DNA from: an uncultured Bacteroides sp.
GTDB lineage: Bacteria; Bacteroidota; Bacteroidia; Bacteroidales; Bacteroidaceae
NCBI GenBank assembly: GCA_902388495.1
Contig: CABMPP010000002.1
Location: 1 to 64,000, forward strand
Length of the DNA: 64,000 nt
Direction: 5' to 3'
This document shows, in pieces, positions 1 through 8,984 of the stretch. The notes beneath the pieces are model-generated. The model saw only the letters and a list, made by a program, of their open reading frames with translations. It was not told the DNA's origin and searched no databases. Both the position numbers and the translations under genes were made by a program. Each line of letters opens with the position of its first letter. The stretch's first letter is position 1.

Positions 1-128
1 TACGGGCACCTCCCCTTTCAGGCGGAGGAGTTTGAGATACTCTTGCTCATATCCTGTCAGAAGTGAATGAAATGTCAACCAGTAGTAGCTTAAAACACCA
101 GGTTTCGCGGCTGATCCAGAATAGGCAT

Positions 129-1340
129 TTAAAAGTCCATATTTGCATTGGAATCAAACGGAGGCAGCGAAACCGTGAATTCGCTGTACTTCCCTTCCCG
201 GCTTTCTACACTGACGTAGCCTCCGTGCGCACGGGCTACGTTCATCACATAGTTCAATCCCAGTCCGAAGCCGGAAACCTTTTTGGTATTTTCACCGGGT
301 TTGGCAACCACACGTTCGAACTTGTCGAAGATGGTGCGCTGGGCAGCAAGAGGAATGCCGATACCGTTATCTCTGACTTTGATTTGAGTGTAGTTGTTGT
401 AAAGACAAGAAGAAATTTGTATGTCAACGGTCTCTTTGGAGTATTTTATGGCATTGTCTATCAGATTGCTTAATGCTTCTTTCAAGTATTCTTCATCAGC
501 GTACACACCTGTTTCTGCCAGGTCGAGACGGAACGAAATGGGTTTGCCGGCTTTGGCTGTGAAGGTATCTATCAGCGGCTCCAATATGGGACGAAGCTCT
601 ATCCAGTTCTTATCCAAAAGCAACTGACCGTGCTCCAGTTTGGAGATAGTCAGCACCTTGTTGGCAAGAGCAAGCAGATGCTGGGATTCGGTTTCGAGTA
701 TGTCGAAGTACTTTTCACGTTTCTCGGGTTTGTCGTCTACTTTGCCGCTACGCAGCACTTTGAGTCCCATCAGGATGGAACTGATAGGGTTCTTCATGTC
801 GTGAATCATGGCATAAGAGAAATCTTCGCGTATTCGTGCCAGTTCGTCTTGCCGCTGGATGATGTTGACTTGTTTGCGGATGGCATACAAAAGGATGCAC
901 AAAGCCAGTATCGTTGCAAAGAAATAATAAAGCAACTTACCTATAAACTCGGCACGGAAGTTAAGAATATGCGCACGCACACCTTGAGTAGCATTAATAG
1001 GACATACAAAGGTATAATGCCGGTCTATCAACTTCTGATAATCGGCAAAGTAGTACAAGTCTTGTTTCAATACGACGGAACTGCCTTGAAGTGACACCGT
1101 ATCCATGCGGAACTTGATTCGATTCAGTTTGACTTTGCTCAGTTCATCGCGGAAGAGGGAGGAAAGATTCTTTGCGCTGTCAGTTTCGTAAGCATCCGTA
1201 GCATGGCAATAGGCCTCGTGTATGCCACGTATCACTTGTTGTTTGTTTAGCGCAATGCTTCGCCCCATCCAGTTGCCCAGCATGAACAGAACAGCAGCGG
1301 TTGCAACAAAAGTCAAAAGTATATAATAGGATTTCTTCAT
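129..1340 (-). CDS. Membrane sensor histidine kinase
   Basis: Two-component sensor kinase of 403 aa counted from the MKKSYY start. The longer reading starting at 1364 is rejected because a TAnnTTTG promoter element (1362-1369, minus strand) overlaps that start. A first membrane helix lies at about residues 4-22, an extracytoplasmic domain of about 110 residues follows, and a second helix lies near residues 140-160. The DHp domain has the H-box MIHDMKNPIS with the phospho-acceptor His, and the ATPase domain has the N-box NLIDNAIKYS, G1 DNGIGIP and G2 GFGLGLNYV. Gene order resembles Bacteroides RprX-type kinases, but no partner response regulator is visible in the 128 bp that remain downstream. 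The sensed signal is unknown. Confidence 0.9.
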   Translation of the reverse strand: MKKSYYILLTFVATAAVLFMLGNWMGRSIALNKQQVIRGIHEAYCHATDAYETDSAKNLSSLFRDELSKVKLNRIKFRMDTVSLQGSSVVLKQDLYYFADYQKLIDRHYTFVCPINATQGVRAHILNFRAEFIGKLLYYFFATILALCILLYAIRKQVNIIQRQDELARIREDFSYAMIHDMKNPISSILMGLKVLRSGKVDDKPEKREKYFDILETESQHLLALANKVLTISKLEHGQLLLDKNWIELRPILEPLIDTFTAKAGKPISFRLDLAETGVYADEEYLKEALSNLIDNAIKYSKETVDIQISSCLYNNYTQIKVRDNGIGIPLAAQRTIFDKFERVVAKPGENTKKVSGFGLGLNYVMNVARAHGGYVSVESREGKYSEFTVSLPPFDSNANMDF

Positions 1341-1361
1341 TGCACATCCAGTATTTGGAGG

Positions 1362-1369
1362 CAAATATA
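1362..1369 (-). promoter_or_regulatory. -7 element of the histidine kinase promoter
   Basis: Minus-strand TATATTTG matches the Bacteroides -7 consensus TAnnTTTG. It lies about 20 bp before the MKK start codon and so decides that start. Confidence 0.6.
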
Positions 1370-1438
1370 AACAAACTTTTCCGTTCGTCTTAACATAAAG
1401 ATAACATTCCGATAACCTGATATTATTTCGGAGGTACG

Positions 1439-1446
1439 TATCTTTG
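1439..1446 (+). promoter_or_regulatory. -7 element of the DUF3267-like gene
   Basis: TATCTTTG matches TAnnTTTG and lies 26 bp before the ATG at 1473. It is divergent from the histidine kinase promoter. Confidence 0.6.
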
Positions 1447-1472
1447 CAAAGTAGAAACTAATAAGAAGAAAG

Positions 1473-2081
1473 ATGGAAAACCAAGAAACAAATACAGAAG
1501 TACTCAGCCGCCCGGAAGGAGTGGAAGTGAAACTCTCGGCAAAGGGTATTAATATAGTAGCATTCATTGGGGGCCTCTTCTTACTCTTGGTAGGAACCCT
1601 GCTATTTGTATATATATGGGGAGAATTTTCGGCCTACGGCGTAGGATATGAAATAGGTGATGCAGCCAAAAAGATCTACGGCGCAAATATATTGTTCTAT
1701 GTGGTTTTACTTTTCATTGCTTACATATTTCTCCAGGCAGGAATCCTCTACTGGTTCAGCGGAAAAGATAGAAAGCTATTCCGCTGGCTGAACAGCTGGA
1801 CCGCAATGGGTTTCTATCTGACTTGCCCGATTGCCTTAAAGTACTATCGGATTTCTCTATTGCTACCGGGCATATTGGTGGGAGCATTTCCCGCTATCCA
1901 TGGTTTCTGCACCGGGAATGCAAGCATTTTCTACATAGGATTATGCGGAATAATAAGTGCCTCGGCCGATATTACTTTCTGGTACAAACTCCGTGCTTTT
2001 GATGACGAAGATCTGCTTCAGTTGCGCAAAGACAGTGGCTTTCAGGCCACTATTATCAAGCGCAATTACAGGAAAGGATAA
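1473..2081 (+). CDS. DUF3267-like membrane protein lacking HExxH
   Basis: Integral membrane protein of 202 aa with hydrophobic segments near residues 27-48, 73-95 and 125-165. The second half (LKYYRISLLLPGILVGAFP, then an FTG-like turn, then a W-Y-L ending) resembles DUF3267 proteins, a membrane family that normally carries a zinc-peptidase HExxH motif in the preceding helix. Here the corresponding stretch reads FLQAGILYWF and no HExxH occurs anywhere, so a protease role is unlikely. It is transcribed divergently from the sensor kinase from its own TAnnTTTG promoter. Family assignment is from memory of the family pattern and is moderate. The function is not known. Confidence 0.6.
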   Translation: MENQETNTEVLSRPEGVEVKLSAKGINIVAFIGGLFLLLVGTLLFVYIWGEFSAYGVGYEIGDAAKKIYGANILFYVVLLFIAYIFLQAGILYWFSGKDRKLFRWLNSWTAMGFYLTCPIALKYYRISLLLPGILVGAFPAIHGFCTGNASIFYIGLCGIISASADITFWYKLRAFDDEDLLQLRKDSGFQATIIKRNYRKG

Positions 2082-2212
2082 CCGGGTACATCATCTTACC
2101 CCCTTCATACCACCGACATTTTAATATATCTTAAGACTCCTCCGATAGGGAGATTGCCGGATGCGGCTGTCTTTAATGAAACAGATTAACTAAACTATAA
2201 ATATCGGTTTCA

Positions 2213-3652
2213 ATGAAAGACTATCGAAACGACCTGACAGGCGATATTGTCAAAGCCCTGGACAAGTATGCGGAACGCCCTGCATTTGTCATCAACGACA
2301 CAACCTATACCTATAGGCAGCTGTCGGCAACCATACAACGAATATCCTCCTTCCTAAGCAGCAGGGAAGATAAAATCATCGGCATCGTGGCTGAAGACAA
2401 ACTGGAAACCTACGCCTCCATACTGTCCGTATTGATTTGCGGCAAGACATACGTCATTCTTCATCCCGCCTACCCCAAGCACAGAAACAAAAAGATTTCC
2501 GACCTTGCAGGCATCCGCCTGGTGCTTGACTCAACTTCCTGCATTCAGCAAGCAGCAACGCTCCCTACCGTTCCCCACGTTGCAGAAGATGAAAACGCAT
2601 ACATCATCTTCACCTCCGGCAGTACCGGCGAACCCAAAGGCGTACCCATCTCCCGCCGCAACCTCAACGCATTCTACGCTGCCTACAGCCGCCTGGGCTG
2701 GCAACTGGACGAGCACGACCGCATGTTACAAATGTTCGAGCTCACTTTCGACGTATCCGTCGTATCCTTCTTATACCCTCTGACTTTGGGAGCATGTATA
2801 TATACGGTATCTCCTGAAGGTGTGAAGTACGTCAATGTCATCGAAGTCCTCGAAAAGTACAACCTTACATTTGCCGCCGTAGCGCCTTCCTTGCTTCAGC
2901 TGCTGTTGCCCTACTTCCCGGAAATAAACCTGCCCGCACTGCGATACCTGATAGTCACCGCCGAGGCTTCGGACGTAGAACTGCTGTCGGCTTTCAGAAG
3001 ATGCGCCCCCAATGCATCTTTTGTCAACCTGTACGGACCCACGGAAGGAACCATTTATTGCACCGCCTACCAGATACCCGCCTCTGCATGCAAGCACCAC
3101 AACGGAATGGCTGCCATCGGCAAGCCCTTCTACGGAATAGATGCCGTGATAATGGACAGCAACGCCACTCCGCTACCCACAGGAGAAACCGGAGAGCTCT
3201 GGATCAGCGGTAACCAGGTGATGAGCGGCTATTGGAACAACCCGGAGAAAAGCAGGGAATGCCTTGTGCAGACTGCCGGCGGAAAGACCTATTACAAGAC
3301 CGGCGACCTCTGCCGGATGGATGCCGACGGAGATATCATCTACTGCGGACGTAAAGACTCGCAGATAAAAATGCAGGGATTCCGCATAGAACTGAGCGAG
3401 ATAGAGCACGTGGCGAAGAACTTCTTCAACGGTGAACACCGCGTGGTAGTCATCCCCAAATACAACGAGAGCAACCAGTGCGAGCTGCATCTGGTGATAG
3501 AGAAAAGAGACCTCGACAAGCAGCGCATGGAAGAGTATATGTGCAGCAGGCTACCCTTCTACATGATTCCCAAGTACATACACTGCTTGGAACAATTCCC
3601 GCTGAACACCAGCAGCAAGACGGACAGAAAGAAAATACAAGAACTAATTTAG
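2213..3652 (+). CDS. DltA-like AMP-forming amino acid/acyl-carrier ligase
   Basis: Adenylate-forming ligase of 479 aa, about the length of DltA. The P-loop-like A3 motif IIFTSGSTGEPKGVP is at residues 131-145, followed by NLYGPTEGT near 272, the adenylate-binding YKTGDL motif near 361, GRKDSQIKMQGFRIE, and a C-terminal SSKTDRK with the catalytic Lys. It should activate an amino or carboxylic acid as acyl-AMP and load it on the carrier protein encoded 8 bp downstream. With the following MBOAT and SGNH-like genes it forms a dlt-like set. D-alanine is the family's usual substrate but is not proven here, since Gram-negative Bacteroides have no teichoic acid. First gene of the operon 2213-6343. 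Confidence 0.85.
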   Translation: MKDYRNDLTGDIVKALDKYAERPAFVINDTTYTYRQLSATIQRISSFLSSREDKIIGIVAEDKLETYASILSVLICGKTYVILHPAYPKHRNKKISDLAGIRLVLDSTSCIQQAATLPTVPHVAEDENAYIIFTSGSTGEPKGVPISRRNLNAFYAAYSRLGWQLDEHDRMLQMFELTFDVSVVSFLYPLTLGACIYTVSPEGVKYVNVIEVLEKYNLTFAAVAPSLLQLLLPYFPEINLPALRYLIVTAEASDVELLSAFRRCAPNASFVNLYGPTEGTIYCTAYQIPASACKHHNGMAAIGKPFYGIDAVIMDSNATPLPTGETGELWISGNQVMSGYWNNPEKSRECLVQTAGGKTYYKTGDLCRMDADGDIIYCGRKDSQIKMQGFRIELSEIEHVAKNFFNGEHRVVVIPKYNESNQCELHLVIEKRDLDKQRMEEYMCSRLPFYMIPKYIHCLEQFPLNTSSKTDRKKIQELI

Positions 3653-3660
3653 ACTTAACA

Positions 3661-3903
3661 ATGGATACACAGACTATTTTGAACGAACTGGAACTGATCT
3701 TCCGCGAAGTACTGAAGCGAGACAACATCGCCCTTGCAGACAACACCACCGCCCAGGATGTGGAAGGCTGGGACTCACTGACCAATATGCAGCTGATAAG
3801 CAAGATAGAGAAGCGGTTCAACGTCCGCTTCACCTTCAGGGACATCATGAAGTTGAAGAATGTAGGAGATATCTGCAACGCCATTCTAACCAAAGCCCAA
3901 TAA
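3661..3903 (+). CDS. Acyl/aminoacyl carrier protein (DltC-like)
   Basis: Carrier protein of 80 aa with the phosphopantetheine attachment motif GWDSLTNMQLI and Ser39 as the modified residue. The start at ATG 3661, eight bases after the ligase stop, gives a normal carrier-protein length; the open frame continues upstream inside the ligase gene but that part is not needed. It would carry the acyl group made by the upstream ligase to the membrane O-acyltransferase that begins 3 bp downstream. Confidence 0.88.
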   Translation: MDTQTILNELELIFREVLKRDNIALADNTTAQDVEGWDSLTNMQLISKIEKRFNVRFTFRDIMKLKNVGDICNAILTKAQ

Positions 3904-3906
3904 AAG

Positions 3907-5295
3907 ATGTCGTTCATATCCCTGAATTTCGTCGCGCTGTTTGCGTGTACTTTCATCTTATATCACGTACTGCCTCCCCGATGCAAGAAAGCGGTATTGC
4001 TGGCGGCAAGTTTCGTTTTCATCGGTTTCTATCACGTTGCCTTCCTGGGGGTAGCACTGCTGATATCGATTGCCACTTACCTCTTCGGCCTATGGATGGG
4101 GCGGGTGAAAGATGAAAGGGAAGTAAAGAGAATCTATTTTTCAAGTGTGTGTTTTTTAGTTGCGAGTTGGCTGGCATCCCGGTATGCCGGCCAGCTTATC
4201 GGCTGCAACTTCATCTTTCCGCTGGGTATTTCGTTCTATACCTTCCAAGCCATCTCCTACCTGACGGAAATCTACTGGCAGGAAGAAGAACCGGAACGCA
4301 ACCTGCCCGACTTCCTGGTGTATATGCTCTTCTTTATGAAGTTCCTTTCGGGACCTATCGAGAGAGCCGGGGATATGCTTCCCCAACTGAAGTCCGGCAA
4401 GGCAGTGGACTATCAGTCCATGGTCTACGGGCTGGAGCTGATTGTAGTGGGGCTGGTGAAGAAACTGATGCTTGCCGATTCTATAGGTTCCTATATAGAC
4501 GGCATCTTCAACTCCCCGCATACCGCCTCGGGCATACAGTTGCTGACGGCATGCCTGCTATATCCGATAGAACTATACGGAGACTTCTCGGGATATACCG
4601 ACATTGCGCTGGGAGGGGCGCGGATGCTGGGATTCAGACTCAGTCCCAACTTCAACCGTCCGTTCATTGCGCAGACCACTGCCGACTTTTGGAGAAGGTG
4701 GCACATGTCGCTTTCGTTCTGGGTGAGGGATTACCTGTATCTTCCTCTGTCTTCGGTCATGCGGGGATGGGGACAGTGGGGCGTGTTTCTTAGCCTGGTC
4801 CTGACATTCACCGGATTGGGCATCTGGCACGGCGCCGGATGGAACTTTGCCGTCTACGGACTGATACAAGGCATCATCATCTTCTATGAAATGAAGACTA
4901 TGGCATTCCGCAATAAAGCAAGAAGCCGGTTGGGGAGACCGTTGTTTTCAACGCTGTCCGTCGTCAGGACGTATCTTATCTTTGCCCTTTCACTGATATT
5001 CTTCCGGGCAGCGTCTCTTTCCGAAGCATTCTATTACATCAGCCACATATCCTTCGATGTTCATTACAGCTGGAAAGAGATGGACTTGGGAATGCCGGAC
5101 CACAACTGCATAGTGGCAGGCGGCGCCCTTGTACTGATTCTGGCCTATGAGTATTTTATGTCCAAGCGCGATCTGCTGGAAGCTTTGGGAAGACAGCCTG
5201 CGGTGGTGAGATGGAGCGTATATTACTTGCTGGCTATCATGCTTTTCACATTGGGGCAGTTCAACTCGGACAGCTTTATATATTTACAATTCTGA
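3907..5295 (+). CDS. MBOAT-family O-acyltransferase (DltB/AlgI-like)
   Basis: Polytopic membrane protein of 462 aa, typical of DltB/AlgI-type MBOAT enzymes, with about ten to eleven hydrophobic segments. The conserved region from FNRPFIAQTTADFWRRWH to GLGIWHGAGWNF is present, and His308 in IWHGAGW is the expected catalytic residue. It should move the acyl group from the carrier protein through the membrane onto an extracytoplasmic acceptor. It lies 3 bp after the carrier gene and 13 bp before the SGNH-like gene, so all four are co-transcribed. The acceptor is unknown; LPS, capsule or another surface glycan are candidates. Confidence 0.88.
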   Translation: MSFISLNFVALFACTFILYHVLPPRCKKAVLLAASFVFIGFYHVAFLGVALLISIATYLFGLWMGRVKDEREVKRIYFSSVCFLVASWLASRYAGQLIGCNFIFPLGISFYTFQAISYLTEIYWQEEEPERNLPDFLVYMLFFMKFLSGPIERAGDMLPQLKSGKAVDYQSMVYGLELIVVGLVKKLMLADSIGSYIDGIFNSPHTASGIQLLTACLLYPIELYGDFSGYTDIALGGARMLGFRLSPNFNRPFIAQTTADFWRRWHMSLSFWVRDYLYLPLSSVMRGWGQWGVFLSLVLTFTGLGIWHGAGWNFAVYGLIQGIIIFYEMKTMAFRNKARSRLGRPLFSTLSVVRTYLIFALSLIFFRAASLSEAFYYISHISFDVHYSWKEMDLGMPDHNCIVAGGALVLILAYEYFMSKRDLLEALGRQPAVVRWSVYYLLAIMLFTLGQFNSDSFIYLQF

Positions 5296-5308
5296 CAACC
5301 GAAACAAC

Positions 5309-6343
5309 ATGATAAAGAAATACAGCGAACGAAAGGCAGCAGTACGTTTCGTAATGAAACTCTCCCTACTCTTCATACCTTTTATTGCCATATTAGCGGT
5401 GTACTTGCTGACCGATCCTTTTATGGTTCTGAAGCATTACAACCGATACGACCAGTCTCCGGTAATGTTAAACGAGGGCTATGTAGGATGGCAAACGTAT
5501 ATGAACAATCGGGATTCCATCCCCTTCGATTCCTTCATCATGGGGAACTCCTGCACAATGGCCTATCCCTGCCGGGAATGGGAGAAGTATCTCAATGGCG
5601 GTCGTGCCATCCGTCTCTTCGGGAATGCAGAAGGTATAGCTGCCGTTTCCCTGAAGTTACAGGCTCTGGATAAGGTCGGTGCAGACATCAAAAACCTGCT
5701 ATTGATTGTAGACAAAGGAGCATTGCAGACCGACAGACTGCTGTCGGGGCACACCAATATACTGCCGCCTACCCTGTCGGGCATGAGCAACCTGGCATTT
5801 CAGGAGAAGTTCTGCCAGGCATTCTGTTTCCCGGATGTTCTGTTTCCGTACCTTGACTACAGGCTGTTCCATCAATACCGTCCTTATATGAAAGGAGTGA
5901 TAAATCCTTATGGGCCTATCCGCGACCCTATAACCAATGACATGCTGAATCCCAGAGAGGAAATAATAAAAAAGGAAGGAGAAAAGTACTGGGAGAACCG
6001 GAAGAATGAATTTACCAAGAAAAGAGAGAAAGATTACAGAAACGGAAAGTACAAAGAAGACCTGAAAGTAATTGGGGACAAACAGCTTGAGTACCTGAAA
6101 GAGATAGCACAAATCTGCCAAACACACGGCACTGCTGTAAAAATCATCGTCAGCCCCAACTACAACCAAATCAATCTGAACCCCGCAGATGTACAGATAC
6201 TCAAAAACCTTTTCGGCACCGGAAACGTCTTTGATTTCAGCGGCATCAACGAGTACACCGAGGACATCCACAACTACTATGAGAAGGGACATTACAGGCC
6301 TGTGCTCGGTGTACGGTTGATGGAAAGAATCTATTCTCTTTAA
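5309..6343 (+). CDS. SGNH/DltD-like membrane-anchored acyl-transfer partner
   Basis: Protein of 344 aa with one N-terminal membrane anchor (residues 14-36) and an extracytoplasmic domain. FIMGNSCT places Ser81 in a GNS block like the nucleophile of SGNH hydrolases, and the C-terminal EDIHNYYEKGHYRP resembles the Asp/His block that ends DltD and AlgJ/AlgX-like proteins. The middle is rich in Lys and Glu (about residues 213-265). It probably completes extracytoplasmic acyl transfer with the MBOAT. It is not a close DltD homologue by eye, and the catalytic reading is an inference. Its stop codon overlaps that of upp on the other strand. Confidence 0.65.
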   Translation: MIKKYSERKAAVRFVMKLSLLFIPFIAILAVYLLTDPFMVLKHYNRYDQSPVMLNEGYVGWQTYMNNRDSIPFDSFIMGNSCTMAYPCREWEKYLNGGRAIRLFGNAEGIAAVSLKLQALDKVGADIKNLLLIVDKGALQTDRLLSGHTNILPPTLSGMSNLAFQEKFCQAFCFPDVLFPYLDYRLFHQYRPYMKGVINPYGPIRDPITNDMLNPREEIIKKEGEKYWENRKNEFTKKREKDYRNGKYKEDLKVIGDKQLEYLKEIAQICQTHGTAVKIIVSPNYNQINLNPADVQILKNLFGTGNVFDFSGINEYTEDIHNYYEKGHYRPVLGVRLMERIYSL

Positions 6344-6999
6344 ATCTTATCGCCGAACGCCAGGTCTCCCGCATCTCCCAAGCCGGGGACAATGTAGGAA
6401 TGCTCGTTCATCTCCGGATCGATGGCTGCGCACCACAGTGTTACGTCATCTCCGGGGAAGAGATTCTTCAAATGGTCTACTCCCTGTTGGCTGGCAATGA
6501 CACAGGCTATCTGCAACTTGGCAGGCATGCCCTTCGTGATAAAAGCCTTCCAGGCAAGTTCCATGCTCTCGCCCGTGGCAAGCATTGGGTCTACCAGCAG
6601 CAAGGTCTTCTTCGACAAATCCGGAGTGGCAATGTACTCGATGTGCACATCCACCGTGCGGCATTCCTTGTCCTTATAATAACGATAGGCAGAAACGAAT
6701 GCATTCCCGGCACGGTCGAACATGTTGAGGAAGCCGGTATGCAGAGGCAGTCCGGCACGGAACACCGTAGCAATCACTACCTCGTCATCGGGTGTGCTGG
6801 CCGGCGCTACCCCCAGCGGAGTCTGCACCTGCTTGACGGAGTACGTCAGTTCCTTACTCATTTCATACGCCATAATCTCTCCGATGCGCTCGATGTTACG
6901 GCGGAAACGCATCCGGTCGCGCTGTATTTCCACGTCACGAATCTCCGCCACGTATTGGTTCAAGACAGAGTTTGTCTCGGCAAAGTTGATAACTTTCAT
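6340..6999 (-). CDS. upp: Uracil phosphoribosyltransferase
   Basis: Enzyme of 219 aa that converts uracil and PRPP to UMP in pyrimidine salvage. The PRPP-binding loop LLLVDPMLATGES and the C-terminal uracil-binding stretch YIVPGLGDAGD are intact. The length is normal for Upp. The gene is monocistronic and converges on the acyl-transfer operon with overlapping stop codons (TTA at 6340 on the minus strand, TAA at 6341 on the plus strand), so transcription from either side can run antisense into the other. Confidence 0.95.
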   Translation of the reverse strand: MKVINFAETNSVLNQYVAEIRDVEIQRDRMRFRRNIERIGEIMAYEMSKELTYSVKQVQTPLGVAPASTPDDEVVIATVFRAGLPLHTGFLNMFDRAGNAFVSAYRYYKDKECRTVDVHIEYIATPDLSKKTLLLVDPMLATGESMELAWKAFITKGMPAKLQIACVIASQQGVDHLKNLFPGDDVTLWCAAIDPEMNEHSYIVPGLGDAGDLAFGDKI

Positions 7000-7143
7000 A
7001 TAAATGTAATGTATTTGTGTGCAAAGTAAACGATTTCCACTTAATTTGCAACGTTCAGTTTGCAGATATTGTTACGGTTTAATAAAAGATTTCCCATTAA
7101 AGAAAAATTTCTCTAATACGGCTTTTCTTTAAAAAGAAAGTAT

Positions 7144-7151
7144 TACTTTTG
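7144..7151 (+). promoter_or_regulatory. -7 element of the pckA promoter
   Basis: TACTTTTG matches TAnnTTTG. It predicts a start about 6-7 bases later and a 5' leader of about 120 nt before the pckA ATG. Confidence 0.6.
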
Positions 7152-7280
7152 TAGTCGAAAAACGAGGGGCCTACTAAAAGGCAACCGAAAAGAGAGCTTT
7201 TTCAGGCAGATTTCCTTCCCCTTGTAAGGCAAACAAAGAGAGATTATAAACCAAAATACCAATTTAAAATCTTAAAAAAA

Positions 7281-8888
7281 ATGGCAAATTTAGATTTAAG
7301 CAAGTACGGTATCAAAGACGTAGTGGAAATCATCCACAACCCGTCTTATGATGTATTGTTCGCTGAAGAGACCAAACCGGGTCTGGAAGGCTTCGAAAAA
7401 GGTCAAGTAACTGAACTGGGTGCTGTGAACGTAATGACTGGTATCTATACCGGACGTTCTCCTAAAGATAAATTCTTCGTTATGAATGAAGCCAGCAAGG
7501 ATTCTGTATGGTGGACTTCAGACGAATACAAAAACGACAACAAACCTTGCTCTGAAGAAGCTTGGGCTGACCTGAAAGAGAAAGCTGTTAAGCAGCTGAG
7601 CGGCAAGCGTCTGTTCGTTGTTGATACTTTCTGCGGTGCTAACGAAGCTACTCGTATGAAAGTACGTTTCATCATGGAAGTAGCATGGCAGGCTCACTTC
7701 GTAACTAACATGTTCATCCGCCCGACTGCTGAAGAACTTGCTAACTACGGAGAACCTGATTTCGTATCATTCAACGCTTCTAAAGCAAAAGTTGACAACT
7801 ACAAGGAACTGGGTCTGAACTCTGAAACAGCTACTGTATTCAACTTGAAGACTAACGAACAAGTTATCCTGAACACTTGGTACGGTGGTGAAATGAAGAA
7901 GGGTATGTTCTCTATCATGAACTACAAGAACCCGCTTCGTGGCATCGCTTCTATGCACTGCTCTGCCAACACTAACATGGAAGGCACTGACTCTGCTATC
8001 TTCTTCGGTCTGTCCGGTACAGGTAAGACTACTTTGTCTACCGACCCGAAACGTAAGTTGATCGGTGACGACGAACACGGATGGGACGACGAAGGTGTAT
8101 TCAACTACGAAGGTGGTTGCTACGCTAAGACTATCAACCTGGATAAAGAAAGCGAACCCGATATCTACGCTGCTATCAAACGTGACGCTCTGTTGGAGAA
8201 CGTAACAGTTGATGCTAACGGTAAGATTGACTTCGCAGACAAGAGCGTAACTGAAAACACTCGTGTTTCTTATCCTATCTACCACATCGAGAATATCGTT
8301 AAGCCTATCTCTAAGGGTCCTCACGCTCACCAAGTAATCTTCTTGTCAGCTGACGCCTTTGGTGTATTGCCTCCGGTATCTATCCTGAACCCGGAACAAG
8401 CTCAGTACTACTTCCTGTCTGGTTTCACTGCTAAGTTGGCTGGTACAGAACGTGGTATCACTGAACCGACTCCGACATTCTCTGCTTGCTTTGGTGCTGC
8501 TTTCTTGAGCTTGCATCCTACTAAATATGCAGAAGAACTGGTTAAGAAGATGAATAAGGTTGGTGCTAAGGCATACTTGGTTAACACTGGTTGGAACGGT
8601 AGCGGCAAGCGTATCTCTATCAAAGATACTCGTGGTATCATCGACGCTATCCTTGACGGTTCTATCGACAAGGCTCCGACTAAGGTTATTCCTTACTTCG
8701 ATTTCGTTGTTCCGACTGAATTGCCGAACGTTGATCCGAAGATCCTTGATCCTCGCGACACTTACGAATGTGCTTGCAAGTGGGAAGAAAAAGCTAAAGA
8801 CTTGGCTGGCCGCTTCATCAAGAACTTCTCTAAGTTCACCGGTAACGAAGCTGGTAAAGCTTTGGTTGCTGCTGGTCCGAAACTCTAA
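7281..8888 (+). CDS. pckA: Phosphoenolpyruvate carboxykinase (ATP)
   Basis: Enzyme of 535 aa interconverting oxaloacetate and PEP. In Bacteroides this enzyme runs mainly in the CO2-fixing direction toward succinate/propionate. The kinase-1a P-loop [11 protein letters not shown] and the metal/PEP-binding GDDEHGW are present, as is the N-terminal [10 protein letters not shown] motif. Codons are strongly biased to a narrow high-expression set, unlike neighbours such as the acyl-transfer cluster, which fits a very abundant central enzyme. A strong hairpin terminator follows 26 bp downstream. Confidence 0.97.
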   Translation: MANLDLSKYGIKDVVEIIHNPSYDVLFAEETKPGLEGFEKGQVTELGAVNVMTGIYTGRSPKDKFFVMNEASKDSVWWTSDEYKNDNKPCSEEAWADLKEKAVKQLSGKRLFVVDTFCGANEATRMKVRFIMEVAWQAHFVTNMFIRPTAEELANYGEPDFVSFNASKAKVDNYKELGLNSETATVFNLKTNEQVILNTWYGGEMKKGMFSIMNYKNPLRGIASMHCSANTNMEGTDSAIFFGLSGTGKTTLSTDPKRKLIGDDEHGWDDEGVFNYEGGCYAKTINLDKESEPDIYAAIKRDALLENVTVDANGKIDFADKSVTENTRVSYPIYHIENIVKPISKGPHAHQVIFLSADAFGVLPPVSILNPEQAQYYFLSGFTAKLAGTERGITEPTPTFSACFGAAFLSLHPTKYAEELVKKMNKVGAKAYLVNTGWNGSGKRISIKDTRGIIDAILDGSIDKAPTKVIPYFDFVVPTELPNVDPKILDPRDTYECACKWEEKAKDLAGRFIKNFSKFTGNEAGKALVAAGPKL

Positions 8889-8913
8889 TAGAACCAGATT
8901 ACATATTTTTAAG

Positions 8914-8944
8914 GCGGCTTCCGGCAACGGAAGCCGCTTTTTTT
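8914..8944 (+). terminator. Intrinsic terminator of pckA
   Basis: Perfect 10-bp stem (GCGGCTTCCG / CGGAAGCCGC) with a GCAA loop followed by seven T. Confidence 0.92.
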
Positions 8945-8945
8945 G

Positions 8946-8971
8946 TTAGATTTGCAGTGAAGCAAATCTAA
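8946..8971. repeat. 10-bp perfect inverted repeat overlapping a promoter
   Basis: TTAGATTTGC at 8946-8955 is exactly inverted as GCAAATCTAA at 8962-8971, with a 6-base loop. The left arm contains the -7 element TAGATTTG (8947-8954) of the nitroreductase gene. The palindrome could be an operator or a hairpin at the mRNA 5' end. Confidence 0.75.
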
Positions 8972-8984
8972 TATACAACAGATT

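Noticed and set aside
1..128. Minus-strand open frame running to the left edge, possible response regulator
   Set aside because: No ATG start in frame and no receiver-domain motifs in the visible codons, so nothing can be called.
2082..2212. Promoter of the acyl-transfer operon
   Set aside because: A promoter must lie here, but no convincing TAnnTTTG element with a -33 partner could be chosen.
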